Translations under genes and position numbers: made by a program
From: Butyrivibrio sp. VCD2006
GTDB lineage: Bacteria; Bacillota; Clostridia; Lachnospirales; Lachnospiraceae
Assembly: GCF_000423925.1 (NCBI RefSeq)
Contig: NZ_AUIX01000027.1
Location: forward strand, 1 to 64,000
Direction: 5' to 3'
DNA length: 64,000 nt
The notes under the pieces: generated by a model
What the model was told of the DNA's origin: nothing
Databases searched by the model: none
Seen by the model: the letters and a program-made list of their open reading frames with translations, nothing else
In this document: piece after piece, positions 41,644 through 50,396 of the stretch
How the letters are laid out: every line of letters starts with the position of its first letter
Numbering within the stretch: position 1 is the stretch's first letter

Positions 41644-41672
41644 AAAAAAGCATGGGCAACATGTCCCATGCT
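41644..41672 (-). terminator. leader terminator (expression platform) upstream of the chemoreceptor
   Basis: On the minus strand AGCATGGG-ACATGTTG-CCCATGCT (41672-41649) is followed by TTTTTTG, a textbook intrinsic terminator. It lies between the promoter and the chemoreceptor ATG, 48 nt upstream of that ATG. Its loop contains ACATGT, also present in the preceding aptamer. Position and form point to transcription attenuation. Confidence 0.75.
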
Positions 41673-41701
41673 CAAATAAAGTCATCATAATAATCAAGTA
41701 A

Positions 41702-41768
41702 GGTGCAAACGGTAGACATGTTATAGTCCCTATAGCTTTGCGCTGCAAGTGTCAACCTGCATCGCATA
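41702..41768 (-). ncRNA. candidate c-di-GMP-I (GEMM) riboswitch aptamer
   Basis: Read on the minus strand: TGCGAT, hairpin GCAGGT-TGAC-ACTTGC with a tetraloop, then AGCGCAAAGCTATAGGGAC, CTATAACATGTCTACC and GTTTGCA closing against TGCGAT. The core CGCAAAGCYAYAGGGNCTA and the later CTACC..TTGC match the 3' half of the GEMM-I consensus well; the 5' strand (TGCGAT in place of GGCAAA) is divergent. The aptamer begins about 9 nt after the predicted transcript start and ends 29 nt before an intrinsic terminator. Chemoreceptor genes are common GEMM-I targets. Confidence 0.68.
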
Positions 41769-41783
41769 TCTTAACCATAGCGA

Positions 41784-41812
41784 ATTATAATCATATATTG
41801 ATACATGCGCAA
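41784..41812 (-). promoter_or_regulatory. promoter of the riboswitch-chemoreceptor transcript
   Basis: On the minus strand TTGCGC (41812-41807), 17-nt spacer, perfect TATAAT (41789-41784). The expected start near 41777 is directly upstream of the aptamer. Confidence 0.65.
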
Positions 41813-42104
41813 CAATAAAAATGCGAAATATTATTTTTTAGAGCAGTGAATATTTCTTACAAGAATAAATTGAAAATATTGTTAGAATTGCACAACAAAA
41901 TAACAAGGGTGGGAAACTACAACAGAAAGCGCAGTTTTCTTAAAGGCATTTACATGATGAACTAAGGTCTTAAAAAATAGTTGTGCAAACATAACCTTTT
42001 GTTGATGGTTATTCAAAGTCCGAGTAAAATTTTATTATATTGAAGAAATTCATTTACTTGGGGAATATATATTTTTAAATACAGCAGGTATAAGGAGGTT
42101 ACTA
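41813..42104. other. AT-rich intergenic region before the flavoenzyme gene
   Basis: This region between divergent genes holds no open frame of note. AAGGAGG at 42092-42098 is the ribosome-binding site of the downstream gene. I see no strong dyad; the plus-strand promoter is probably within the AT-rich 42020-42070 but cannot be fixed. Confidence 0.4.
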
Positions 42105-44096
42105 ATGAAATACCGGGAACTTTTTGAGCCAATAAAGATTGGCAAACTGGAAATTAAAAATCGTTATGCAATGGCACCTATGGGACCGCTTGGGCTTGGC
42201 GACTGCGAGGGTGGATGGAATGACAGGGGAATTGATTATTACACCAGACGCGCACAGGGTGGAATTGGTCTCATTATCACAGGGGTTACTTTTTCTGATA
42301 CTGAGATTGAGAAGCCTTCATTTCCCAACACTCCTAATTCAACATATAATCCGGTTCAGTTTGTGAGAACCAGCCGTGAGATGACAGAGCGCATTCATGC
42401 TTATGGCTCAAAGATATTCCTACAGATGAGTGGCGGATTCGGACGTGTTACTATTCCTACTAATTTAGGAGAGTTTCCTCCAGTTTCCGCATCACCCATT
42501 CCACACAGATGGCTTGATAAGACCTGCCGACCTCTTACAGTAGAAGAAATTCACGGAATTGTTGAGAGTTTTGGCAAGGGAGCTTACAATGCAAAGCGTG
42601 CAGGCTTTGATGGAGTTGAGATTCATGCTGTTCATGAAGGCTACCTTATTGATCAGTTTGCAATTTCTTTCTTTAACCGGCGTACAGATGAGTACGGCGG
42701 ATCACTTGAGAACAGACTTAGATTTGCAAAAGAAATTCGTGAAGAAATTGCAAAAACCTGCGGATGGGATTTCCCTGTTGCTCTTAGATTTTCACTTAAG
42801 AGTATGGTCAAGGATTGGCGTGAAGGTGCACTTCCCGGAGAAGAGTTTGAGGAGAAGGGCCGTGATATCGAGGAAGGTATCGAGGCAGCAAAGCTTCTTG
42901 AGAAATATGGCTATGATGCACTTGATGTAGATGCGGGAACTTATGATGCATGGTGGTGGAATCACCCGCCGATGTACATGGAGAAGGCTCCTTACAGAGA
43001 GTTTGCAAGAATTACAAAGGAAAACGTGAACATTCCTGTAATCATGGCTGGTCGTGTGGACAATCCTGATACAGCTCTCGACTGCCTTGAAAGTGGTGCG
43101 TGCGACATGATTTCTCTTGGTCGTCCTACACTGGCTGATCCTGATATTGTAAATAAAATAAGAAGAAATAACTTAAGCCAGATTCGTCCCTGCATAAGTT
43201 GCCAGGAAGGCTGCATGGGTCGTATTCAGGCATATTCACTTACCAACTGTGCGGTTAACCCTCAGGCAGGTAAGGAGCGAGTTAACAGACTCAATCCTAT
43301 CTGTAAGAAGAAAAAGGTTCTTATCGTCGGTGGTGGTGTTGCAGGCTGTGAGGCTGCAAGAGTACTTGCAGAGAGAGGTCATGAGCCTGTACTTTTTGAA
43401 AAGACAGGAAGACTTGGCGGAAATCTTATACCCGGAGGAGCACCTTCTTTCAAGGAAGATGATCTTGCTCTTGCAAAGTGGTATGAGGATGAGATGACAC
43501 GCCTTAATGTTGAGGTTCACTTCAATACAGAGGCTTCGGGGAGAGAGATTCTCGACAATCACTATGATGCAGTTATTCTTGCTACAGGCTCAAGACCGAA
43601 GATGTTCTCAATTGGTGATGACGATAAGGTTTATTCTGCTGAGCAGGTACTTCTTGGAGAGAAGGAGACCGGTGATAATGTAGTAGTTGTCGGTGGCGGA
43701 CTTGTTGGATGCGAGCTAGCACTTGACCTTGCAATGAAGGGCAAGAAGGTGACAATCGTTGAGGCGCTCGATAAGATACTTGCAGTTAACGGACCTCTTT
43801 GCTCAGCTAATAAGGAGATGCTTGAAAAGCTGATTCCGTTTAACGGCATCGATGTTGTAACCGGAGCTAAGGTTACAGGATATAAAGATGGCGTCCTTAA
43901 GGCTGAAGTGGCAGACGGTACAAAGGAACTTAGCGCAGACAGCGTAGTGCTTTGCGTTGGTTACACCAGTGAAAATACGCTTTATAACAAGCACAAGAAT
44001 GATGTAGATGAGATATATCTTCTTGGAGATGCAAGACAGGTATCTAACATTATGTATGGTATCTGGGATGCATTTGAGGTTGCTAACCATATTTAA
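42105..44096 (+). CDS. NADH:flavin oxidoreductase / 2-enoate reductase family (FMN, 4Fe-4S, FAD)
   Basis: 663 residues. Residues 1-345 are an old-yellow-enzyme TIM barrel (RYAMAPMGPLG; HAVHEGYLIDQFAISFFNRRTDEYGGSLENRLRF is the family signature region). CISCQEGCMGRIQ and NCAVNP (about 363-385) bind the 4Fe-4S cluster. Residues about 395-660 are an FAD/NAD(P)H module (VLIVGGGVAGCEAARVLAERG; VVVVGGGLVGCELALDLAMKGK). Relatives are 2,4-dienoyl-CoA reductase, 2-enoate reductase and BaiCD/BaiH. It probably reduces an activated C=C bond; the substrate is unknown. Monocistronic, with a strong terminator. Confidence 0.9.
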   Translation: MKYRELFEPIKIGKLEIKNRYAMAPMGPLGLGDCEGGWNDRGIDYYTRRAQGGIGLIITGVTFSDTEIEKPSFPNTPNSTYNPVQFVRTSREMTERIHAYGSKIFLQMSGGFGRVTIPTNLGEFPPVSASPIPHRWLDKTCRPLTVEEIHGIVESFGKGAYNAKRAGFDGVEIHAVHEGYLIDQFAISFFNRRTDEYGGSLENRLRFAKEIREEIAKTCGWDFPVALRFSLKSMVKDWREGALPGEEFEEKGRDIEEGIEAAKLLEKYGYDALDVDAGTYDAWWWNHPPMYMEKAPYREFARITKENVNIPVIMAGRVDNPDTALDCLESGACDMISLGRPTLADPDIVNKIRRNNLSQIRPCISCQEGCMGRIQAYSLTNCAVNPQAGKERVNRLNPICKKKKVLIVGGGVAGCEAARVLAERGHEPVLFEKTGRLGGNLIPGGAPSFKEDDLALAKWYEDEMTRLNVEVHFNTEASGREILDNHYDAVILATGSRPKMFSIGDDDKVYSAEQVLLGEKETGDNVVVVGGGLVGCELALDLAMKGKKVTIVEALDKILAVNGPLCSANKEMLEKLIPFNGIDVVTGAKVTGYKDGVLKAEVADGTKELSADSVVLCVGYTSENTLYNKHKNDVDEIYLLGDARQVSNIMYGIWDAFEVANHI

Positions 44097-44141
44097 TTAT
44101 ATTAAGTAGATTTTTTTATCATAATATTTAATATTTTTCTT

Positions 44142-44173
44142 ATCCTGTCAGGTAGCTGATTGCCTGACAGGAT
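44142..44173 (+). terminator. intrinsic terminator after the flavoenzyme gene
   Basis: ATCCTGTCAGG (from 44142) pairs perfectly with CCTGACAGGAT (44163-44173), followed by TTTTT. Confidence 0.9.
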
Positions 44174-44246
44174 TTTTTGTATTAAGATTTTCTGGTATGA
44201 GAAATTTTACTGATTTATAAGAGCTTTGAGAAGGAAATAGAAGATT

Positions 44247-45887
44247 ATGGGAAAAATATTTACTAATCAGGTTGGTTTTTTACCAAATTGTGACAAGAAG
44301 GCTGTTCTTAACTTTGAAAGCCCGGATTTCAAACTTGTTGATGAAAATCAGAAGATAGTATTTGAGGGGAAAACAAGTCATTTCGGAACGGATGAAATCT
44401 CAGGTGAAGATACTTATATTGCTGACTTTAGCTCTTTTACCGGTCAGGGAAAATATAAGGTCGTAGCAGGAGATGCAGAGAGTGTCAGCTTTGATATTTC
44501 CGAAAAAAGCTATGATAAGCTGATGCACGATATATGCAAATGCTTCTATTATCTTAGATGTGGACATGGACTTAGCAAGGAGTTTGCCGGTGAATATTAC
44601 CACGAGCCCTGTCATCTTACAAAGGCTACCGTTTACGGTGAGGACACAGATCCTGTGGATGTATGCGGCGGATGGCATGATGCAGGAGACTATGGAAGAT
44701 ACTCAACTGCCGGAGCTGTAGCAGTGGCACATCTTCTTTATGGAGTGAGATTCTTTAATAACCTTTTGGATGTGAAATTCGACATTCCTTCTGAGAAATG
44801 TGAAAAGGGAGAACTCCCTGACATTTTGGCGGAAGTAAAGGTCGAGCTTGATTTCCTTATGAAGATGCAGCGCGAAAACGGTTCTGTGTGGCATAAGGTT
44901 ACAACCTTCAATCATGCTGATTTTATCATGCCTGAGGAGGATAAAGCTGAGTTATTCTTATTTAGCGTATCTTCTCTTGCGACAGCTGATATTGCTGCTG
45001 TTTTTGCACTTGCATCAGTTGTTTACAAAGATTATGACAGCAAATATGCTGATCTTCTTATGGAGAAGTCACTTAAGGCATATGAATGGCTGCAGTCTAA
45101 TCCTGAGCCCCTTCTTTTCAAAAATGCTGAAGGATCAAATACCGGTGAATATCCGGAACCCGAGGATTTTTCAAATAGATATTGGGCAGCCTGCTCTTTA
45201 TATGAAGCTACGGGGGATAAGAAATACTACGACGATGCTCTTGCACTACGTGACAAGGTTGCAGCATATGATAAGGAGGACTCCTTCAAGTTCTATCAGG
45301 GTAATATCTTTACCTGCTTTGGATGGACTGATGTGGCCGGTTTTGGTTCTCTTTCAATGCTCCTTACAGGAGAGGATAGTGAGCTTAAAGAGCTTTCCAA
45401 AAACAGTATTTTGGAGGAAGCAGAGAGATTATGTAAAAATGCGTCTGAGAACGGCTTTAATCTCTGCATGCTAAAGAGCGATTTTATCTGGGGCAGCAAT
45501 ATGGAAGTTCTTAAGTATATGATGGTTCTCACTGTTGCAGGACTCCTTGATCCGAAGGATGAATATAAGAAGGTACTTACTTCAGGACTTGATTACCTGC
45601 TTGGCTGCAATAGTATGGATGTCAGCTATGTTACAGGTAATGGAGAGAAGGCATACAGGAATCCACACCTTCGTCCTACTGCTGTAGATGGTATTGATGA
45701 GCCATGGCCGGGACTTGTATCCGGAGGCCCCAACTCGGGACTTCAAGATGAAAAGGCACAGACACTTCCGAAGGATACAGCTCCCATGAAGTGCTACTTA
45801 GACGATGTTGGTTGCTACTCATTAAATGAAATCACTATTTACTGGAATTCACCATTGGTATTTGTTATGGCAGGTCTTTTGAAATAA
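44247..45887 (+). CDS. ced1: GH9 cellodextrinase/endoglucanase, cytoplasmic (Ced1-like)
   Basis: 546 residues. An N-terminal Ig-like CelD_N domain (about 1-90, IFTNQVGFLPNCDKKAVL) precedes the GH9 (alpha/alpha)6 barrel with CGGWHDAGDYGRYSTAGA (catalytic base Asp), NPHLRPTA and the proton donor Glu in YSLNEITIYWNSPL. There is no signal peptide, dockerin or CBM. The length and lack of export signal match the Butyrivibrio fibrisolvens cellodextrinase Ced1 (547 residues as I recall), which hydrolyses short cello-oligosaccharides; the symbol rests on that resemblance. GAAGG precedes the ATG. The downstream ABC importer fits an uptake-then-hydrolysis scheme. Confidence 0.9.
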   Translation: MGKIFTNQVGFLPNCDKKAVLNFESPDFKLVDENQKIVFEGKTSHFGTDEISGEDTYIADFSSFTGQGKYKVVAGDAESVSFDISEKSYDKLMHDICKCFYYLRCGHGLSKEFAGEYYHEPCHLTKATVYGEDTDPVDVCGGWHDAGDYGRYSTAGAVAVAHLLYGVRFFNNLLDVKFDIPSEKCEKGELPDILAEVKVELDFLMKMQRENGSVWHKVTTFNHADFIMPEEDKAELFLFSVSSLATADIAAVFALASVVYKDYDSKYADLLMEKSLKAYEWLQSNPEPLLFKNAEGSNTGEYPEPEDFSNRYWAACSLYEATGDKKYYDDALALRDKVAAYDKEDSFKFYQGNIFTCFGWTDVAGFGSLSMLLTGEDSELKELSKNSILEEAERLCKNASENGFNLCMLKSDFIWGSNMEVLKYMMVLTVAGLLDPKDEYKKVLTSGLDYLLGCNSMDVSYVTGNGEKAYRNPHLRPTAVDGIDEPWPGLVSGGPNSGLQDEKAQTLPKDTAPMKCYLDDVGCYSLNEITIYWNSPLVFVMAGLLK

Positions 45888-45890
45888 TAA

Positions 45891-45984
45891 GTCAAGGTTC
45901 AGTCAAAAGGGGACGGTTCTTCTGACTTGATTAACCTTATGGTTAATTAAGTCAGAAGAACCGTCCCCTTGACTGACCCTTGGC
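45891..45984. repeat. long palindromic intergenic element (about 46-bp arms)
   Basis: The left arm from 45891 (GTCAAGGTTCAGTC, then AAAAGGGGACGGTTCTTCTG) pairs almost completely with the right arm ending at 45984 (GACTGACCCTTGGC), leaving a loop of about four bases (TTAT). The core AACCGTCCCC-TTGACTG also occurs in the element at 52491-52569. It resembles short dispersed palindromes seen in many Clostridia. It begins 4 nt after the GH9 stop and could also end transcription. Confidence 0.85.
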
Positions 45985-46182
45985 TTTTCTTTTTACTTTT
46001 TTTGATTGAGTTTGAGTGATATTTTGCGTTATTTTGATGTAATTTGATGAATATTGCCTATTTTGAGGGCTTTTTTGGGATTATTACATGAAGGTTTAAA
46101 GTGTTATATGTGAAAAATTACCAAAAAAGGGGAATGCGGTTAGTGTAAGTATACAATATTTACAATGAAAACTGATTATGTA

Positions 46183-46232
46183 TTGACCTTAGGTATAAAT
46201 GTGCATAATATATTAACAAAGTTAATATATTA
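46183..46232 (+). promoter_or_regulatory. promoter and operator of the ROK regulator
   Basis: TTGACC (46183-46188), 17-nt spacer, TAATAT (46206-46211). A perfect 12-bp dyad TAATATATTAAC-AAA-GTTAATATATTA spans 46206-46232, starting at the -10 box and covering the transcript start. This is a strong operator candidate, most simply for autoregulation by the ROK repressor encoded 45 nt downstream. Confidence 0.72.
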
Positions 46233-46276
46233 ACGGCTGAAACATAAACAAAGTTTTATTAGGGGATGATTATAAA

Positions 46277-47497
46277 TTGGTTAAGAATCCAATAATCAAT
46301 AACAGTGATCTTAACGAAGCGCATAGAGCTCAGATAGTTAAGATTATTCACCAAAAAGAAAAACAGAATGAAATTTGTTCGAGAGCTGAACTGGCAAAGA
46401 TGACAGGACTTACACAGGCTTCCATAACAAAAATAGTTGCTCAGCTCATAGATGAAGGAATTGTAATAGAATCCGGAATTGTAAAGGGGAATGGAAATCG
46501 ACGGGCAATCGGGCTGAAGCTCAACTCGGAAAACAACCTGGTTGTGGGAGTGAAATTTCAAAGACATATGTACACAATCGGGATGTTTGATATATCCGGC
46601 AAGTTCTACGAACAGACAGAAACAGAATTCGATATAGAGAAAGATCCGGCAATCGTCCTGAAGGATATGAAAAAACAAATTCGATATTATCTGGATAAAT
46701 ATGAGGATGTTGTTGCGATTGGAATGGCAGTTCCCGGTCCTTACCTTAGAAATGAAGGACATATAGCAATTGTTTCACGAATGCTTGCCTGGCATGATGT
46801 GAATTTTGTAAGGGAATTTGAGAATGAGTTTAGCAAACCGGTTTTCATAGAACAGGATGCTAATGCCGGAGCAATGGCAGAGTGGTGGTTCGGAAATCAT
46901 AAGAAGCCCATGAATACCCTGGCATATTTCCTGATGGGAGAGGGTGTCGGTTCCGGAATAGTTGTGAATGAAGAGATTCTGCTGGGAAAACTGGGAGCTG
47001 CAAGTGAGATCGGACACATAAGTATAGATGTCAACGGACCCAGATGCGAATGTGGGAACTACGGATGCCTGGAGCTTTATTCCTCGACGCAGGCACTGCT
47101 TAACAGAGCAAAGAAAGCAGTACCGTCATTATTCACAGATAAAAAGCTGAAGAGAGCTGATGAGTATGAACTCATATTTAAAGCTGCAAGAGATGGCAAT
47201 GAAGTGGTAACAGAGCTCATGAATGAAATGGCGGGATATATAGCTTATGGATGTGTAACGCTTATAAATTCGTATAATCCGGACATTATAGTTATCGGTG
47301 ATGTAATTTCCAAGGCATCGGATATTCTTTTACCTGAAATAAAAAGAATCGTTGAGGAGAGAACAATTCCGGAACTGTATTCACAGGTTGATATAGTGAT
47401 GTCGGAGCTGAGCGTTGACCCTACTCTTTACGGAGCTGCAGCAATTGCAACTGATAAGGTTTTGGGAAAGCCCAGTCAGTATCTTACGGCAAAATAA
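46277..47497 (+). CDS. ROK-family transcriptional repressor (NagC/XylR type)
   Basis: 406 residues from a TTG start with AGGGGA upstream. Residues about 15-75 form a winged helix (RAELAKMTGLTQASITKIVAQLIDEGIVIE). The ROK kinase-like domain follows, with AIGMAVPGP, EQDANAGAMAEW, GEGVGSGIVV, EIGHISIDVNGPRCECGNYGCLELYSS (His and the CxCGxxGC zinc motif). ROK repressors respond to a sugar. The sugar ABC operon begins 54 nt downstream, so this regulator probably controls that transporter and itself. Confidence 0.9.
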   Translation: MVKNPIINNSDLNEAHRAQIVKIIHQKEKQNEICSRAELAKMTGLTQASITKIVAQLIDEGIVIESGIVKGNGNRRAIGLKLNSENNLVVGVKFQRHMYTIGMFDISGKFYEQTETEFDIEKDPAIVLKDMKKQIRYYLDKYEDVVAIGMAVPGPYLRNEGHIAIVSRMLAWHDVNFVREFENEFSKPVFIEQDANAGAMAEWWFGNHKKPMNTLAYFLMGEGVGSGIVVNEEILLGKLGAASEIGHISIDVNGPRCECGNYGCLELYSSTQALLNRAKKAVPSLFTDKKLKRADEYELIFKAARDGNEVVTELMNEMAGYIAYGCVTLINSYNPDIIVIGDVISKASDILLPEIKRIVEERTIPELYSQVDIVMSELSVDPTLYGAAAIATDKVLGKPSQYLTAK

Positions 47498-47499
47498 GT

Positions 47500-47516
47500 T
47501 AAGAAAACTTTTCTTA
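47500..47516 (+). promoter_or_regulatory. 17-nt palindrome between ROK gene and ABC operon
   Basis: TAAGAAAA-C-TTTTCTTA starts just after the ROK stop and ends 35 nt before the ATPase ATG. It could be an operator or a weak terminator that tunes expression of the transporter genes relative to the regulator. Confidence 0.4.
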
Positions 47517-47551
47517 GATATTTAGCAAACTAGAGGAGGTTGAAGGAAGTA

Positions 47552-49087
47552 ATGAATGAAAATCCTTTAATTCTGGAAATGCGAGGAATTACAAAGGAAT
47601 TTCCCGGGGTGAAAGCCCTTTCGGATGTAACACTTGAAGTCACAAGAGATTCGATTCACTCCATATGTGGTGAGAACGGTGCCGGAAAGTCTACATTGAT
47701 GAAAGTTTTGTCAGGAGTTTATCCTTACGGTTCTTATGACGGACAGATAATTTTTGATGGCAGGGAAATGAAGTTCCGAAACATAAAGGAATCTGAACAG
47801 GCGGGAATCGCGATTATCCATCAGGAGCTCACGATGATTCCGGAGCTCTCAATTACCGAGAACATTTTCATGGGAAATGAGCTGACAAAGAGTGGTCTTA
47901 TCGACTGGAATGAACAGCGAAGAAGGACAGTTGAATTGCTGAAAAAGGTTGGACTTTCAGTCAGCCCGGATACACTTATCAAGCATCTTGGTGTAGGTCA
48001 GCAGCAGCTTGTAGAGATAGCGAAGGCTCTCTCTAAGAATGTTAAACTGCTGATTCTGGATGAACCTACATCGGCTTTGAACGAAGACGATTCCGCGAAC
48101 CTCCTTGAACTTATGAGAGGTCTTAAGGAAAAAGGCATAACCTGTATCATGATCTCCCACAAATTGAATGAGATTGCAGCAATTTCAGATGCGGTTACGG
48201 TTATCCGTGATGGTCAGACGGTGGAGAGCTACGAGGTAGTAGCAGGACAGGTTGATGAAAACAAGATAATCAAGTCCATGGTTGGACGTTCTATAGAGAA
48301 CAGATATCCTGAGCATACATCGAATCCTGGTGAGGTGATTTTCGAGGTTAAGGATTGGTGTGTTGAGGATCCCGAAGTCGAAGGCAGAATGGTATGCAAA
48401 AATTCATCATTTTATGTAAGAGCAGGTGAGATTGTCGGTTTTGCAGGACTTATGGGTGCCGGAAGAACAGAGCTGATGCGTTCATTATTCGGACGTAACT
48501 ACGGAATCTACAAGAGCGGAACAATAAAGCTCAAAGGCAAGGAAGTAAAGCTGACATCTGTTGAAGCTGCGATAGAGAATGGCATTGCTTATGTTCCTGA
48601 GGATCGTAAGAACCTTGGCCTGAATCTTCTGGACAGCATAAAGAAGACAATTGTTTCAGCCAATATGAAGAAGATACTTACGGGAGGACTTCTTGATTCG
48701 GCAAAAGAGCTTGCAGCATCTGAGGAATACAAAAAAGCACTTCGCATTAAATGCAAAGATGTTGGTGTTGGTGTAAGCACCTTATCAGGTGGTAATCAGC
48801 AAAAGGTAGTTCTTTCTAAATGGATGTTCACAGAGCCCGACGTGCTGATTCTGGATGAACCTACAAGAGGAATCGATGTAGGTGCTAAATATGAGATTTA
48901 CAAGCTGATACATGAGCTTGCAGATCAGGGGAAAGCAGTAATTATGGTATCTTCTGAGCTTCCTGAGCTTTTGGGAGTGGTAGACAGAATATACACAATC
49001 TTCGAGGGAAGTATAACAGGAGAGCTGATGGCGAGCGAAGCCGATCAGGAATCACTGATGAAGCGAATGACAGTTACATCCGCATAA
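47552..49087 (+). CDS. monosaccharide ABC transporter, double ATPase (MmsA/GguA/XylG-like)
   Basis: 511 residues from the ATG at 47552; AGAGGAGG (47532-47539) and GGAAG lie upstream, and the in-frame TTG at 47540 is less likely. Two ATP-binding cassettes: Walker A GENGAGKST, signature LGVGQQQ, Walker B LLILDEPTSAL in the first half; in the second half GLMGAGRTE (degenerate Walker A, normal in this family), STLSGGNQQKVVLSK and LILDEPTRGIDVG. It drives import of monosaccharides with the adjacent permease and ChvE-like binding protein. Confidence 0.93.
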   Translation: MNENPLILEMRGITKEFPGVKALSDVTLEVTRDSIHSICGENGAGKSTLMKVLSGVYPYGSYDGQIIFDGREMKFRNIKESEQAGIAIIHQELTMIPELSITENIFMGNELTKSGLIDWNEQRRRTVELLKKVGLSVSPDTLIKHLGVGQQQLVEIAKALSKNVKLLILDEPTSALNEDDSANLLELMRGLKEKGITCIMISHKLNEIAAISDAVTVIRDGQTVESYEVVAGQVDENKIIKSMVGRSIENRYPEHTSNPGEVIFEVKDWCVEDPEVEGRMVCKNSSFYVRAGEIVGFAGLMGAGRTELMRSLFGRNYGIYKSGTIKLKGKEVKLTSVEAAIENGIAYVPEDRKNLGLNLLDSIKKTIVSANMKKILTGGLLDSAKELAASEEYKKALRIKCKDVGVGVSTLSGGNQQKVVLSKWMFTEPDVLILDEPTRGIDVGAKYEIYKLIHELADQGKAVIMVSSELPELLGVVDRIYTIFEGSITGELMASEADQESLMKRMTVTSA

Positions 49088-49122
49088 AAACTAAAAACAA
49101 TTCAGGAAAGGGTTTTATAGTC

Positions 49123-50343
49123 ATGAAAGTTATAAAAAAGGTTTTAGGGGAAGATCTTCGTCAGTATACGATGGTTCTGGCTCTGGTAGTACTGATCTTG
49201 GTTTTCAACATTATATCTGATGGAAGAATGCTTACTTCTTCCAATTTCCAGAATCTCTTGTCAGGTAATGCATATGTCCTGATCCTGGCACTGGGAATGC
49301 TAATGGTAATTGTAATAGGACAGATTGATCTGTCAGTTGGTAGTGTGGCAGGATTTGCCGGAATGGTTATGGCAAAGGTCGCACATGATTTCAATCTCAA
49401 CTGGTTTGTGGCAGTTCTTATAGCTCTGGCAATAGGAGCGCTCGTAGGAGCATGGAACGGATTCTTCCTTGCAAAGCTTGGAATACCCGGATTCATCACA
49501 ACACTGGGAAGTATGATGATGTTCAGAGGACTGGTTATCTGGATTTCACAGTCAATCTCAGTACCGGCTCCCGATGAACTAAGATTTTTCGGCGCGGGCT
49601 ACATGCCTGAGTGGGGACCTGCTTTTACAGGAATGAATAACTCAACACTGCTTTTGGGAATTATAGGAATTGTAGCTTTCATTTATTTTGAACTTAGGAA
49701 GTACAAGCACTCCGGAGAAATATCCGGACAGAAGCAGCCTATGTGGGCTGTAGTAACCAGAATCGTGCTGGTATCAGCAATTATCGCTTACTTCACATGG
49801 TTATATGGCACAGGAAGAGAGGGGACATCATTCCCGATACCCGGACTTATTCTTCTTATTCTGGTTATCGTTTATCACATCATTACACAGAAAACCAGAT
49901 TTGGTCGTCACATTTATGCAGTAGGTGGAAACAAGAGTGCAGCAGCTCTTTCAGGTGTAAATGTAAGCCGCACATATTTCCTTACTATGATGAATATGTC
50001 AATGCTGGCAGCAGTTGCAGGAATTCTTTTCGTTGGAAGATCAACGGCAGCAGGTCCTGCAGACGGAACACAGTGGGAAATGGATGCAATCGCTTCGGTA
50101 TTTATCGGTGGAGCAGCAGTATCCGGTGGTGTTGGAACCATCCTCGCAACTATGGTCGGTGGAATGGTTATGGCAGTTTTGAACAATGGTCTGATGCTTA
50201 TGGGTGTAGGTGCTGATAAGACACAGGTTATCAAAGGTCTGGTTCTTCTTCTTGCAGTAGCATTTGATGTTTACAACAAGAAGACAGGAAAGGCATCAAT
50301 TATAGGAAGACTTTTCCCTTCAAAGGAAACAGAAAAGAAATAA
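49123..50343 (+). CDS. monosaccharide ABC transporter permease (MmsB/GguB/XylH-like)
   Basis: 406 residues with about ten membrane helices. SGNAYVLILALGMLMVIVIGQIDLSVGSVAGFAGM is the BPD_transp_2 signature region of carbohydrate permeases; TLGSMMMFRGLVIWISQ and GRHIYAVGGNKSAAALSGVNV also match the XylH/GguB subgroup. Start ATG with AGGAAAGG upstream. Lies 35 nt after the ATPase gene in the same operon. Confidence 0.93.
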   Translation: MKVIKKVLGEDLRQYTMVLALVVLILVFNIISDGRMLTSSNFQNLLSGNAYVLILALGMLMVIVIGQIDLSVGSVAGFAGMVMAKVAHDFNLNWFVAVLIALAIGALVGAWNGFFLAKLGIPGFITTLGSMMMFRGLVIWISQSISVPAPDELRFFGAGYMPEWGPAFTGMNNSTLLLGIIGIVAFIYFELRKYKHSGEISGQKQPMWAVVTRIVLVSAIIAYFTWLYGTGREGTSFPIPGLILLILVIVYHIITQKTRFGRHIYAVGGNKSAAALSGVNVSRTYFLTMMNMSMLAAVAGILFVGRSTAAGPADGTQWEMDAIASVFIGGAAVSGGVGTILATMVGGMVMAVLNNGLMLMGVGADKTQVIKGLVLLLAVAFDVYNKKTGKASIIGRLFPSKETEKK

Positions 50344-50396
50344 GTTTTTAGAGAAAAATTATTAAGGACAGAAAAACAAAAATATGTAAGGAATCA

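Noticed and set aside
41597..41662. N-terminal extension of the chemoreceptor
   Set aside because: The extra codons overlap the leader terminator hairpin and have no ribosome-binding site; MKKKSRN at 41596 directly precedes the first membrane helix.
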